A stretch of 64,000 nucleotides of DNA, taken from Johnsonella ignava ATCC 51276 (GTDB lineage: Bacteria; Bacillota; Clostridia; Lachnospirales; Lachnospiraceae). The notes below the pieces were generated by a model, which saw nothing but the letters and a program-made list of their open reading frames with translations, had not been told where the DNA came from and ran no database searches. Positions within the stretch are counted from its first letter, which is position 1. Each line of letters starts with the position of its first letter. Below are positions 27,540-36,381 of the stretch, one piece after another. Location: the NCBI RefSeq assembly GCF_000235445.1, contig NZ_JH378836.1, forward strand, positions 1 through 64,000, written 5' to 3'. Position numbers and translations under genes: made by a program.

Positions 27540-27612
27540 AATATGACCCTTAATGTGTTTATAAATCTTTCAGATACTTACGATAATTAAACATATACAA
27601 AGTATAAAATTA

Positions 27613-27738
27613 TCACATATCTTCATCATCTTCCACGCCTATGACTCCAAAAACTGATGCCATGGTTGAAACTGCCGCAACCACAGCAACAATTATAACA
27701 AGAAAAAGTATTCCCGTAAAAATAACCATCAATTCCAT
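27613..27738 (-). CDS. 41-residue single-pass membrane peptide
   Basis: A short frame with a good ribosome site (GGGAGGT about 7 bases before ATG) encodes a 41-residue peptide. Residues 4-24 are strongly hydrophobic (VIFTGILFLVIIVAVVAAV), and the tail ends in an acidic VEDDEDM. It lies 74 bases after purD and 73 before acpS. One membrane helix with an acidic cytosolic or external tail fits small regulatory membrane peptides. I do not know the family. Confidence 0.6.
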   Translation of the reverse strand: MELMVIFTGILFLVIIVAVVAAVSTMASVFGVIGVEDDEDM

Positions 27739-27812
27739 TATAATACCTCCCGTATATTATTTAGCAAGACAGTTTAATACTATCACAATATCTTATATAT
27801 GTAAACAACCCA

Positions 27813-29090
27813 TCACAGTTCCAATGCCGTCTTACCTATATCAGTCCGGTTATACTTACCTTTAAAATCTATAAACTCACAGACACTATAAGCATTTTTT
27901 ACAGCCTCTTTAATATCCTTTCCCTTAGCAGTTATACCAAGAACTCTGCCACCGGCGGTAACTATATTATCTCCTGATTTTTTTGTACCTGCATGAAAAC
28001 AGTAAAATCCCTTATCCTCAGATAAATTGAATTTATCAAGCCCTTTAATAACCATACCTTTTTCATAATTTTGCGGATATCCGGCACTTGCAAGAATTAC
28101 ACATGCTGCAGCATTATCTTCAAATTTAAGCTCTATCTTATCAAGTGTACCGTCAATACATGCCTCAAATATATCGATTATATCATTCTCCATCCTTACA
28201 AGTACAGTCTGAGTTTCAGGATCACCGAATCTTACATTATACTCAAGAACTTTAGGACCGTCTTTCGTCAGCATAAGCCCGAAAAATATCACACCTTTAA
28301 ACTCAATGCCTTCACAATTAAGTGCATGCAATGTTTTTTCATAAATATTTTTAATACAATATTTTTCTATATCCTTTGTATAGAAAGGACTTGGAGAAAA
28401 CGCTCCCATACCGCCCGTATTTAAACCTGTATCTCCGTCCCCTATTCTTTTATGGTCTTGTGAAGATGCCATCGCCTTTACAGTTTTTCCATCACAAAAT
28501 GACAGTACACTCACTTCAGGACCTGTAATAAACTCTTCAATTATTACAGTATCGCCTGAAGTACCGAATATTTTTTTAACCATAATATCTTCAATCGCAT
28601 TATATGCATCATCATAACAGCTGCATATAAGCACTCCTTTTCCAAGTGCCGGACCATCCGCTTTTACCGCAATCGGGTATTTTACAGTTTTTAGATACTC
28701 TTTTGCCTTGTCTGAATTATCAAAGACTTCATAAGCGGCAGTAGGTATGCCGTATTTTTTCATAAGATGTTTAGCAAATGATTTTGAACCTTCAAGTCTT
28801 GCGGCATTTTTGGAAGGACCGAATACCCTAAGTCCCTCCTTTTTAAACTCATCAACTATGCCTTGACATAAGGGATCATCCATACCCACTACAGTAAGTC
28901 CTATATTTTTCTCTTTTGCAAATTTAATGATATCCTTAAAATTCATTACAGGTATATCTGCGATTTCCGCTATTTCCGATATCCCCGCATTCCCCGGAAC
29001 ACAATATATTTTATCCGCTCTGCCGCTCTGAGAAAGTTTATGGCATATAGCATGCTCTCTGCCGCCTCCGCCTACAACAAGTACATTCAT
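27813..29090 (-). CDS. purD: phosphoribosylamine-glycine ligase (GAR synthetase)
   Basis: ATP-grasp ligase joining glycine to phosphoribosylamine in purine synthesis. It begins MNVLVVGGGGREHAI, the family signature, and shows AVKADGPALGKGV (ATP-grasp lysine) near residue 145, GDGDTGLNTGGMGAFSP near 216 and EYNVRFGDPETQ near 286. The 425-residue length is standard. AAGGATGGTGG lies before the ATG. It ends the purE-M-N-D run; purF, purL, purC, purH and purB are not in this window. Confidence 0.96.
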   Translation of the reverse strand: MNVLVVGGGGREHAICHKLSQSGRADKIYCVPGNAGISEIAEIADIPVMNFKDIIKFAKEKNIGLTVVGMDDPLCQGIVDEFKKEGLRVFGPSKNAARLEGSKSFAKHLMKKYGIPTAAYEVFDNSDKAKEYLKTVKYPIAVKADGPALGKGVLICSCYDDAYNAIEDIMVKKIFGTSGDTVIIEEFITGPEVSVLSFCDGKTVKAMASSQDHKRIGDGDTGLNTGGMGAFSPSPFYTKDIEKYCIKNIYEKTLHALNCEGIEFKGVIFFGLMLTKDGPKVLEYNVRFGDPETQTVLVRMENDIIDIFEACIDGTLDKIELKFEDNAAACVILASAGYPQNYEKGMVIKGLDKFNLSEDKGFYCFHAGTKKSGDNIVTAGGRVLGITAKGKDIKEAVKNAYSVCEFIDFKGKYNRTDIGKTALEL

Positions 29091-29115
29091 ATAAATCCAC
29101 CATCCTTTATCTGTT

Positions 29116-29721
29116 TTAAACTATCGGAAGTCTTATATCACCGTTTGCAGCCATATTAACTACTTTAGGCAGTATTATATGTTCCGCCTCTTCCATGACC
29201 CTTTTTTGAAGCAGCAATGGAGTATCATCATCTTTTACCTCAACAGTCTTTTGCATAAGTATTTTTCCGCTGTCTATACCTTCATCAACAAGATGTACCG
29301 TAGCACCTGTAATCTTCACTCCTCTTTTAAGAGCAGCTTCATGTACTTTAATCCCGTAAAAACCCTTCCCGCAAAAGCTGGGTATAAGGGAAGGATGTAT
29401 ATTGATTATCCTACCCCTATAGCTTTGTACCACTTTATCAGGTACTTTTGGCAAAAAGCCTGCAAGCACTATGAGATCAGGTCTGTTTTCATCTAAAATC
29501 TTTAGCATAAGGTTTTCAAATTCATACTCATTATATTTTTTTGCCGGTACACATATTTTTTTAATATTCTCAGCTTCCGCTCGTTTAAGTGCATAAGCGG
29601 CTTCATTGTCGGAAAAAACCAAATCTATACATGCATTCTTTATATCGCCTGCTTTTAATGCATTTATAAGCGCCTGAAGATTTGTACCGCCGCCGCTTAC
29701 CATTACCGCAACACTTAGCAT
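29116..29721 (-). CDS. purN: phosphoribosylglycinamide formyltransferase
   Basis: Transfers a formyl group from 10-formyltetrahydrofolate to GAR. The protein starts MLSVAVMVSGGGTNLQALI, has LAGFLPKVP near residue 86 and the catalytic block IINIHPSLIPSFCGKGFYG near 104-122 with the active histidine of INIHPSL, and a TGATVHLVDEGIDSG block near 135. ATG 29721 is chosen because it overlaps the purM stop (ATGCTAA); the frame is open further to 29766 but without support. The 201-residue length matches the family. It sits between purM and purD. Confidence 0.95.
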   Translation of the reverse strand: MLSVAVMVSGGGTNLQALINALKAGDIKNACIDLVFSDNEAAYALKRAEAENIKKICVPAKKYNEYEFENLMLKILDENRPDLIVLAGFLPKVPDKVVQSYRGRIINIHPSLIPSFCGKGFYGIKVHEAALKRGVKITGATVHLVDEGIDSGKILMQKTVEVKDDDTPLLLQKRVMEEAEHIILPKVVNMAANGDIRLPIV

Positions 29722-30740
29722 AATTCTATACCGCCCGCTCCTGATATAACCTTTCCTATTACACATGCTCTTTCGCCTGATAAATGTATTGCTTTTAAAG
29801 CTTTTTCGGTTTCATTTTCATCAACGGCAATCACCATACCTATTCCCATATTGAAGGTATTATACATGACTTCTTCATTTACATTTCCATTCTTTGCTAT
29901 AAGATTAAATATAGCAGGTATTTTATAAGAGTCCTTTTTTACAGAAGCTGCAACCCCTTCAGGCAGCATACGAGGTATATTTTCATAAAAACCTCCTCCT
30001 GTGATATGTGAACAGGCTTTTATCCTTACACCTGATGACTTGACTGCAAAAATCGCTCTTACATATATCCTTGTAGGTGCAAGAAGTGCCTCACCAAGTG
30101 TAATATCAAGTTCATCATAGTATCTTTCAAGGTTTTCTCTGCTCATCTCAAATACCTGTCTTACAAGTGAAAAACCGTTTGAATGAACACCGCTTGAAGC
30201 TATCCCTATAAGTATATCTCCCGCCTTTACCTGTGCACCGTTTATAATATCCTTCTTATCTGCAACACCCACCGCAAAACCTGCAAGATCATACTCATCT
30301 TCAGGATAAAAGCCCGGCATTTCAGCAGTTTCACCGCCTATAAGTGCCGCACCTGAGGCTATACAGCCTTCTGAAACACCTGATACTATACAGGCAATCT
30401 TTTCAGGATTATTTTTACCGCAGGCTATATAGTCAAGAAAAAACAGCGGCTCACCCCCTGCACATACAACATCATTTACACACATAGCAACACAGTCTAT
30501 ACCTATAGTATCATGCCTGTCCATAATAAATGCAAGCTTCAATTTGGTTCCAACTCCATCAGTGCCTGATAAAAGCACAGGTTCGTCCATTTCTTTTATT
30601 TTTGCAAGCGAAAATGCTCCTGAAAAACCTCCAAGCCCACTTAAAACCTCAGGTCTAAAAGTTTTTTCAACATATTTTTTTATAAGTTCTACCGACCTGT
30701 ATCCTGCCTCTATGTCAACACCTGAACTTTTATAATCCAT
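29715..30740 (-). CDS. purM: phosphoribosylformylglycinamidine cyclo-ligase (AIR synthetase)
   Basis: Closes the imidazole ring of purines using ATP. The 341 residues start MDYKSSGVDIEAGYRSVELI and contain LLSGTDGVGTKLKLAF near residue 60, GIDCVAMCVNDVVCAGGEPLFFLDY near 80-104, GGETAEMPGFY near 135 and SSGVHSNGFSLVR near 175. ATG 30740 has GGAGG 6-7 bases upstream; a TTG at 30752 is less likely. It overlaps purN by seven bases and follows purE after 17 bases, so the three are one transcript. Confidence 0.96.
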   Translation of the reverse strand: MDYKSSGVDIEAGYRSVELIKKYVEKTFRPEVLSGLGGFSGAFSLAKIKEMDEPVLLSGTDGVGTKLKLAFIMDRHDTIGIDCVAMCVNDVVCAGGEPLFFLDYIACGKNNPEKIACIVSGVSEGCIASGAALIGGETAEMPGFYPEDEYDLAGFAVGVADKKDIINGAQVKAGDILIGIASSGVHSNGFSLVRQVFEMSRENLERYYDELDITLGEALLAPTRIYVRAIFAVKSSGVRIKACSHITGGGFYENIPRMLPEGVAASVKKDSYKIPAIFNLIAKNGNVNEEVMYNTFNMGIGMVIAVDENETEKALKAIHLSGERACVIGKVISGAGGIELC

Positions 30741-30757
30741 AAAAACCTCCAAAATTC

Positions 30758-31261
30758 TTATTCAAATGCCTTATATCCCTCTTCCTGAAGTTTTAGATCT
30801 TTTTTAATAACCTCTTCTTTCATATTCTTTGAATAATCTTCAAGTTTTTTTCTAATTGTATCATCTGACACCGCCAGTATCTTTGCCGCAAGTATTCCTG
30901 CATTTTTTCCGCCGTTTATCGCCACTGTTGCACATGGGATTCCGGAAGGCATCTGTACAATTGAATAAAGTGAATCTACGCCTCCAAGATCTGAAGTCTT
31001 CATAGGTACTCCTATAACAGGCAGCAAAAATAAAGCAGCACACATACCCGGCAGATGTGCCGCCTTACCGGCTCCTGCTATAATAACCTTTATACCCCTG
31101 TTTTGTGCATTTTTTGCCCATTCAAAAAAAACTTCCGGTTCTCTGTGTGCGGAAATTATCCTTATTTCAAAATCAATCCCCATATCTTTTAAAAAATCGG
31201 CAGCTTGAGACATTACTTTCATATCAGAATCACTGCCCATAACTATACCTACTTTAGGCAT
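30758..31261 (-). CDS. purE: N5-carboxyaminoimidazole ribonucleotide mutase
   Basis: Rearranges N5-CAIR to CAIR in purine synthesis. It begins VGIVMGSDSDMKVMSQAAD and has the catalytic ISAHREPE near residue 42 and AGAGKAAHLPGM near 69, with IPCATVAINGGKNAGILA near 120. The 167-residue length fits class I PurE. ATG 31261 is chosen: AAGGAGG lies 7 bases upstream, while the TTG-type start at 31282 has none. It is the first gene of the purE-M-N-D cluster. No purine riboswitch was recognised upstream in the 120-base gap. Confidence 0.95.
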   Translation of the reverse strand: MPKVGIVMGSDSDMKVMSQAADFLKDMGIDFEIRIISAHREPEVFFEWAKNAQNRGIKVIIAGAGKAAHLPGMCAALFLLPVIGVPMKTSDLGGVDSLYSIVQMPSGIPCATVAINGGKNAGILAAKILAVSDDTIRKKLEDYSKNMKEEVIKKDLKLQEEGYKAFE

Positions 31262-31380
31262 ATATCCTCCTTCCCAAGACAAAAAAGCCTTGATATATAC
31301 TATATTTATTATAGCATATTCAGGCTCTTTTGCACGTTTTTTCTTATTAATTACATTCGCATTATATATTTTAAATAAGA

Positions 31381-33570
31381 CTATTTTAAATTTCTCATCA
31401 TATCATTAAGCTCGTCAAGATCTTCAAGCACAAAATATCCATTTTCTATAATTAAAGTCTCATTGCCGTTTTTATCAACTGCACAAAGGCAGCCAATCTC
31501 ATCATAGGGAACCGTTATATCTGTATGACAGTTAAAATACGCCTTAGATATATCATCTTTCCTAAGTATTGAAATCTCATTGTCTCTGGCTGCTATAAGC
31601 TTGCCGTCGGGATTATATGTCAGAAAATCTTCCTCATGTGAATAACATGTATCGCCAAGTGCAAAATGAGGACCGGTTTTTTCAGCTATAAGTATAGGCA
31701 GAGCCTTAAATATACCGTATTTTTTAGCAGCTGCATAAGCAGCGGTATTGGTTCCTATGGCAAATTCTCCCATAGGAAGGCTTTTATACCCCTTAAGCAA
31801 AACATTTTCAATAAGTTTCTTTTGGCTGTCTGCACCGTTTAGATTTTCTTCATCAAAATTGGAGCAGCTATAATCAGTTACCATACCATCTTTAAATTTT
31901 ATAATTAAATTTTTAAAATGTATACCTCCTATATACACCTCAGAGACATTTAATATTCCGTCAGTACCCTTAAGTACGGGACTTGTAAAAACCTCTCCCA
32001 AAGGTATATTTACATCTGCAAGACAATTTTCAAATGCACTTTCCTTTCTGTGATCTTTAATCTTATATATGTTTACACATAAATCAGTCTTATTTTTATT
32101 TCTGCCCTTAATTCTTACAAAATCCGCCTTATCAAGATTATCAATTAAAATCTGCTGCATCCTGCAGTAGGAATCGGTGTCAAGAGTATTTATCCTTATA
32201 ATATCATCAAATATATTTTTATAAGTAATTTCATCTTTATTGCACAACGCATTTTCACTGCTCTTTATTATACCCGGCAGCGGCCATGCAATTATAGCAA
32301 AGCTTGTTTCCTCTCTTTTTATATATTTGCTCTGAAGCACTGAAATCCGCTGTCTGTAATCAAGACTTAATTTTATATCTTTATCGGTAAATGAATAGGC
32401 AGCCGGAGCATATACAGGATTGAATTTTTCCTCTCCAAAAACTTCAATCAATGCAGGTCCGGCATTGAGTTTTATATCTTCTTTAAACTTTTCATAAGCA
32501 TATCCTGCAAGCTCAATTTTCCTGTCAAGATATGCTTTTTTCATAAGTATAACATTGTCAAATTTATGATCAAGTATATACTGCTTATTTATATCAAGAG
32601 CACTGCATCCTACATCTCTTACTTCGCTCTTATCACTGAGTTTATACGGTTTTTCTTGAAGTACTGTAATTATACCTGTTTTTTCAAAATTACGGATAAT
32701 CTCCCTGAGCAGCCTTTCAAATCCGAAAGTATATCGTATCGAAACATATTTTTTTTCTGAAATATCCTTTCCTGCTATTTTAAAACCACGTATAAAACCG
32801 TCAGTGAAAGCATCAGCCATATATTTGATTTTATCCTGCGTAAGCGATAAAAGATAATATGCACTGCCTATTTCTTCATCTGAGATATAATCACCGAATT
32901 TAAATAAATACCTGATATCATTTAAATCCGAATTCATTATAATATCATATATAAAATTATCATCAGGTATAAATGCCCCGGCAATACTTCTTTCAACGCT
33001 CTCATCAAGATAGTCATAAAAATGTCTATAAATTATATTTTCAATTTCCTTAGCATCTACTTCACCATCATATAAAAAAAGCGTATATATCTCTAAAAAA
33101 AGCTCAAGTACTGCCGCATACTCGTAAAGCCTGCCCCTGTAAATCATAGGAAGCACAGTCCTTATCTCACATGCAAGAAGAGACAGCAGTCTGCCTGATT
33201 TCCTGCCGAAAAACTTTTCCATATGTGTAGGACAGTAAATCGAATTTTTATAATTCTCAGATAACAATGAAGCATATAAAGCTTCCTGCCCTGCTTTAAG
33301 CTCTTCAAGACTCAAGCTGTCAAATTCCCCATTTTCAATTTTTTTCCTTATTTCATATGATGAAAGTATAAAATTTGCATTCTCAAGAAAATATTCACGG
33401 TAAACCGCATTTATATTATCCCGACTTATTTCTTTTATACGCCCTATAGCAGACTCTATACGTTCAACGTATTTTAAATCTTCAAGTTTATATGCAATTT
33501 TATTTTCATAATTATTTTCCATATTATTTTTTATTTGATTTTCTACTTCGCTTTCTGTATTATTCTCCAT
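31381..33570 (-). CDS. M29-like (AmpS) aminopeptidase with a large extra N-terminal region
   Basis: A 729-residue soluble protein. The C-terminal 380 residues look like the M29 thermophilic aminopeptidase family: metal-site motifs GEVFTSP (525-531), GEFAIGTN (601-608), GPHFALGDTCYS (633-644) and NCHTD (680-684). The first 300 residues are helical, charged and not typical of M29 enzymes, which are near 410 residues. No Shine-Dalgarno site is obvious at the ATG, which lies 6 bases after the upstream 155-residue gene, so translational coupling is likely. The N-terminal region may bind a partner or restrict substrates; this is inference. Confidence 0.78.
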   Translation of the reverse strand: MENNTESEVENQIKNNMENNYENKIAYKLEDLKYVERIESAIGRIKEISRDNINAVYREYFLENANFILSSYEIRKKIENGEFDSLSLEELKAGQEALYASLLSENYKNSIYCPTHMEKFFGRKSGRLLSLLACEIRTVLPMIYRGRLYEYAAVLELFLEIYTLFLYDGEVDAKEIENIIYRHFYDYLDESVERSIAGAFIPDDNFIYDIIMNSDLNDIRYLFKFGDYISDEEIGSAYYLLSLTQDKIKYMADAFTDGFIRGFKIAGKDISEKKYVSIRYTFGFERLLREIIRNFEKTGIITVLQEKPYKLSDKSEVRDVGCSALDINKQYILDHKFDNVILMKKAYLDRKIELAGYAYEKFKEDIKLNAGPALIEVFGEEKFNPVYAPAAYSFTDKDIKLSLDYRQRISVLQSKYIKREETSFAIIAWPLPGIIKSSENALCNKDEITYKNIFDDIIRINTLDTDSYCRMQQILIDNLDKADFVRIKGRNKNKTDLCVNIYKIKDHRKESAFENCLADVNIPLGEVFTSPVLKGTDGILNVSEVYIGGIHFKNLIIKFKDGMVTDYSCSNFDEENLNGADSQKKLIENVLLKGYKSLPMGEFAIGTNTAAYAAAKKYGIFKALPILIAEKTGPHFALGDTCYSHEEDFLTYNPDGKLIAARDNEISILRKDDISKAYFNCHTDITVPYDEIGCLCAVDKNGNETLIIENGYFVLEDLDELNDMMRNLK

Positions 33571-33576
33571 ATTTAT

Positions 33577-34044
33577 TTATGCCCTGTAACCTATAAAAAC
33601 TACAGTGATCCATATTACAAATTGTATTCCGCCTATGCCTACTCCAAGAAATGAAAGCCAATATTTTGCAGGCCTGTTTTTAAATGAACGCAGCCCGAAC
33701 CAGAGTGCCGAGGCTGAAAACAAAAAAGAACTGAAACCAAGTGCCGATACAGTCATATCAGGGCTTCCCTTATAAAATAAATTCAGATAGTAGGCAATAT
33801 ATAAAAATATAAGACCTATAAAGGCACAGAAAGTTGATGTTATACCTCCTTTTGCCATAGGCTTTTTAATATAATTTATTAAATTTTCATTTATATCCGC
33901 CATAGGCTTTTTCCGGTCTTCAGGAAAAGTAAATTTAGCCTCCTCAAGTATAGCCTCCCCTTTTGTTCTTGCAGGTGCCATGATTTTTTTCCTGTCTTCA
34001 TCTTTTTCAAATAAATTTAAAAATTTAAACAAATCAGCCTCCAT
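33577..34044 (-). CDS. hypothetical membrane protein, about 155 residues
   Basis: I do not recognise the family. The N-terminal 65 residues are soluble and charged (FLNLFEKDEDRKKIMAPAR); three hydrophobic segments follow (about 70-88, 97-116 and 128-150). The ATG at 34044 has no ribosome site, but GGAGG within the first codons would suit a TTG at 34032, giving 151 residues. It lies between a VanZ-like gene and the M29 peptidase gene, 6 bases before the latter, and is probably cotranscribed with them. Function is unknown; it may be a membrane partner of the peptidase. Confidence 0.6.
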   Translation of the reverse strand: MEADLFKFLNLFEKDEDRKKIMAPARTKGEAILEEAKFTFPEDRKKPMADINENLINYIKKPMAKGGITSTFCAFIGLIFLYIAYYLNLFYKGSPDMTVSALGFSSFLFSASALWFGLRSFKNRPAKYWLSFLGVGIGGIQFVIWITVVFIGYRA

Positions 34045-34062
34045 TTACTATATATATGCATA

Positions 34063-34536
34063 TTATACAGTGTTTTTTTCAAGCCTGTGCCATATAATAT
34101 TTCCAATTAAAAATACCGTATATCCTATTACGGAACCTAAGGTATTTAATATAATATCATCAATATCAAAGCTTCCTACATTTACTATAAACTGTATACC
34201 TTCAACTCCAAGCGAAAAAAGCATTCCCATAAAAACAGTTTTTAACATACCCATTTTATATTTACTTATTATAGGAATAAAAAATCCGAAAGGTATGAAA
34301 GCAACTACATTGCCGGGCACATTTATCATAAATGCCACCATACCCAGAGTATGTCTGTATTTGTAAAAGCGCATTATTTCTTTAAAAGGCTCTATATTAT
34401 AACTTCTTTCTGCAAGCGGATTTTCCATCCTACCAAATACTTCTGCAAAAAACAGCAGGTAGACAAGTATAATAAGATATGCAATAAAGTATATTTTGCC
34501 CAATATTTTATACCTTGGCTTTATATCTTTTTCCAT
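34063..34536 (-). CDS. VanZ-like family membrane protein
   Basis: A 157-residue protein with four or five hydrophobic segments. The block AFMINVPGNVVAFIPFGFFIP near residue 70 and GVEGIQFIVNVGSFDIDDIILNTLGSVIGY near 110-140 match the VanZ-like fold, named for a teicoplanin-resistance accessory protein. Most members have no known function and there are no other van genes here, so drug resistance is not implied. The ATG lies 9 bases after the 49-residue peptide gene, with a poor ribosome site. Confidence 0.82.
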   Translation of the reverse strand: MEKDIKPRYKILGKIYFIAYLIILVYLLFFAEVFGRMENPLAERSYNIEPFKEIMRFYKYRHTLGMVAFMINVPGNVVAFIPFGFFIPIISKYKMGMLKTVFMGMLFSLGVEGIQFIVNVGSFDIDDIILNTLGSVIGYTVFLIGNIIWHRLEKNTV

Positions 34537-34545
34537 AATTTTATA

Positions 34546-34695
34546 TTAAAAGACAATCTCATCTTTTCTTGTTAAAAGTTTTGCTCCAAAAACTATTGCA
34601 ACTATGCCGGTTGCAACTCCGAGAACAATGCTTATTATACCTATTGCAATACATGCAGCTCCTGAGTTTCTCATAGTATTATATACTTTTTCCAT
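34546..34695 (-). CDS. 49-residue small membrane protein
   Basis: A short frame with a clear GGAGG 5 bases before the ATG encodes a 49-residue protein. After a 12-residue polar start (MEKVYNTMRNSG) come about 28 hydrophobic, glycine-rich residues (IGIISIVLGVATGIVAIVFG), then a basic KLLTRKDE tail. One long or two short membrane helices are likely. It lies 75 bases after pyrE and just before the VanZ-like gene. The family is not recognised. Confidence 0.65.
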   Translation of the reverse strand: MEKVYNTMRNSGAACIAIGIISIVLGVATGIVAIVFGAKLLTRKDEIVF

Positions 34696-34770
34696 AATTT
34701 CCTCCGCTGTATTATTTATAAATCACTTTATATTATATTTATTAAAAACCAATTACGACATAGTTTTAAA

Positions 34771-35457
34771 TCAATTTTCTGTGCCGTAGATTTTATAATA
34801 ATCATCTATAAGACCTTTTAATTTATCATCTATTATAATCCTGCCATTACAGGGCTTGTTATAAAGATAGTTTATAACTTCTCTCATACTTACTATGGAA
34901 GCGGTTTTAATATTATATTTTTTACTTATTTCCTTAAGTGCACTTTCTTCCCCTCTGCCCTTTTCACATCTGTCTACACTTACTATAAGCCCAAGCACAT
35001 TTACACTGCCCTGTGCGTTTAAAATAGGCATGGTTTCTTCAACTGAAGTTCCTGCCGTAGTTACATCTTCTATTATAACAACCCTGTCTTTATCATTAAC
35101 AGGTCCGCCAAGAAGTATGCCTTTGTCTCCATGATTCTTTATCTCTTTACGGTTTGAACAGTATTTTATATCAGCACCATACATATCCGACATGCTTATA
35201 CAGGCTGAAACTGAAAGCGGGATGCCTTTATATGCAGGACCAAATAAAACTTCAAAATCCGTTCCGAAATTTTCCTTAATAGCTTTTGCATAGTATTCAC
35301 CAAGTTTTTTAAGCTGACTTCCGGTCTTAAATGAGCCCGTATTTATAAAAAACGGAGTTTTTCTACCACTTTTTGTAATAAAATCTCCGAATTTAAGTAC
35401 ATCACAGTCTATCATAAATTCTATAAATTCTTCTTTATATCTATCAATTTGTTCCAT
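34771..35457 (-). CDS. pyrE: orotate phosphoribosyltransferase
   Basis: Joins orotate to phosphoribosyl diphosphate to form OMP. The PRPP-binding motif VVIIEDVTTAGTSVEE lies near residues 123-138, with TPFFINTGSFKTGSQL near residue 34 and GPAYKGIPLSVSA near 72. The 228-residue length fits the clostridial type. It is the last gene of pyrF-K-D-E and starts 6 bases after the pyrD stop. The gap downstream leads into small membrane-protein genes. Confidence 0.95.
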   Translation of the reverse strand: MEQIDRYKEEFIEFMIDCDVLKFGDFITKSGRKTPFFINTGSFKTGSQLKKLGEYYAKAIKENFGTDFEVLFGPAYKGIPLSVSACISMSDMYGADIKYCSNRKEIKNHGDKGILLGGPVNDKDRVVIIEDVTTAGTSVEETMPILNAQGSVNVLGLIVSVDRCEKGRGEESALKEISKKYNIKTASIVSMREVINYLYNKPCNGRIIIDDKLKGLIDDYYKIYGTEN

Positions 35458-35463
35458 AATATT

Positions 35464-36381
35464 CTACCATTTACCTGAAAGACCTATAATCTGATTTACA
35501 TCATTAAATCCATTGTCAATAAGGTATTCATTTATTCCTTCAACTATATTTACTCCGGCACCAGGATTATAAAAATTTGCAGTACCTACACTTACCATAG
35601 ATGCCCCTGCAAGCAAAAATTCTATTGCATCCTCGGCATTTGATATACCTCCCATACCTATTACAGGTATATTAACAGCCATTGCAGTCTGATATACCAT
35701 ACGCAGTGCCACAGGCTTTATACACGGACCCGAAAGTCCTCCGGTTTTATTTGCCAAGGCAAAACATCTTTTATAAATATCAATCTTCATGCCGGTAAGT
35801 GTATTTATAAGAGATACCGCATCAGCACCGCCTGCCTGTGCCGCCTTTGCCATTACTGTAATATCAGTTACATTCGGCGAAAGTTTCATGATTATAGGCT
35901 GTTTGGCATATTTTTTTATCTGTGAAGTTATATGTTCAACTGATTCTGCCTTCTGCCCGAAAGCTATACCGCCTTCTTTGACATTCGGGCATGATATATT
36001 TATCTCCAGCAAATCTACAGGAACATCATAAAGTTTCTCTACTACTTCTATATAATCACTTTCAGTCTTTCCGCATACATTTACTATAATCTTTGTGTCA
36101 TACTGTTTTAAAAACGGGACATCCCTTTTTATAAATACATCAATCCCCGGATTTTGCAAGCCTATAGCATTTAGCATACCTCCATAAGTTTCTGCAATTC
36201 TTGGAACAGGATTGCCTGCCCATGGGATATTCGCTACACCTTTTGTAGTAACGGCACCAAGCTTTGAAATATCGGTCAGCTCACAATACTCTGCACCCGA
36301 ACCGAAGGTGCCGCTTGCGACTGTTACCGGATTTTTCATAACAACACCGGCAATGTTTACTTTAAGCCTTGACATACTCAC
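35464..36381 (-). CDS. pyrD: dihydroorotate dehydrogenase B, catalytic subunit (class 1B)
   Basis: FMN enzyme that oxidises dihydroorotate to orotate and, with PyrK, passes electrons to NAD+. About residue 20 begins KNPVTVASGTFGSG; later NVCGKTESDY, LEINISCPNVKEGG (near 112, with the catalytic cysteine of ISCPN), and a C-terminal IPVIGMGGISNAEDAIEFLLAGAS block binding FMN. GTG at 36381 is chosen because it overlaps the pyrK TGA by four bases (GTGA) and has GAGGAGG upstream; an ATG at 36375 is the alternative. The product is about 305 residues. Confidence 0.94.
   Translation of the reverse strand: MSMSRLKVNIAGVVMKNPVTVASGTFGSGAEYCELTDISKLGAVTTKGVANIPWAGNPVPRIAETYGGMLNAIGLQNPGIDVFIKRDVPFLKQYDTKIIVNVCGKTESDYIEVVEKLYDVPVDLLEINISCPNVKEGGIAFGQKAESVEHITSQIKKYAKQPIIMKLSPNVTDITVMAKAAQAGGADAVSLINTLTGMKIDIYKRCFALANKTGGLSGPCIKPVALRMVYQTAMAVNIPVIGMGGISNAEDAIEFLLAGASMVSVGTANFYNPGAGVNIVEGINEYLIDNGFNDVNQIIGLSGKW

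Noticed and set aside
29722..29766. longer N-terminus for purN
   Set aside because: The extra codons overlap purM, lack a ribosome site and do not fit the family start; the ATG overlapping the purM stop fits better.
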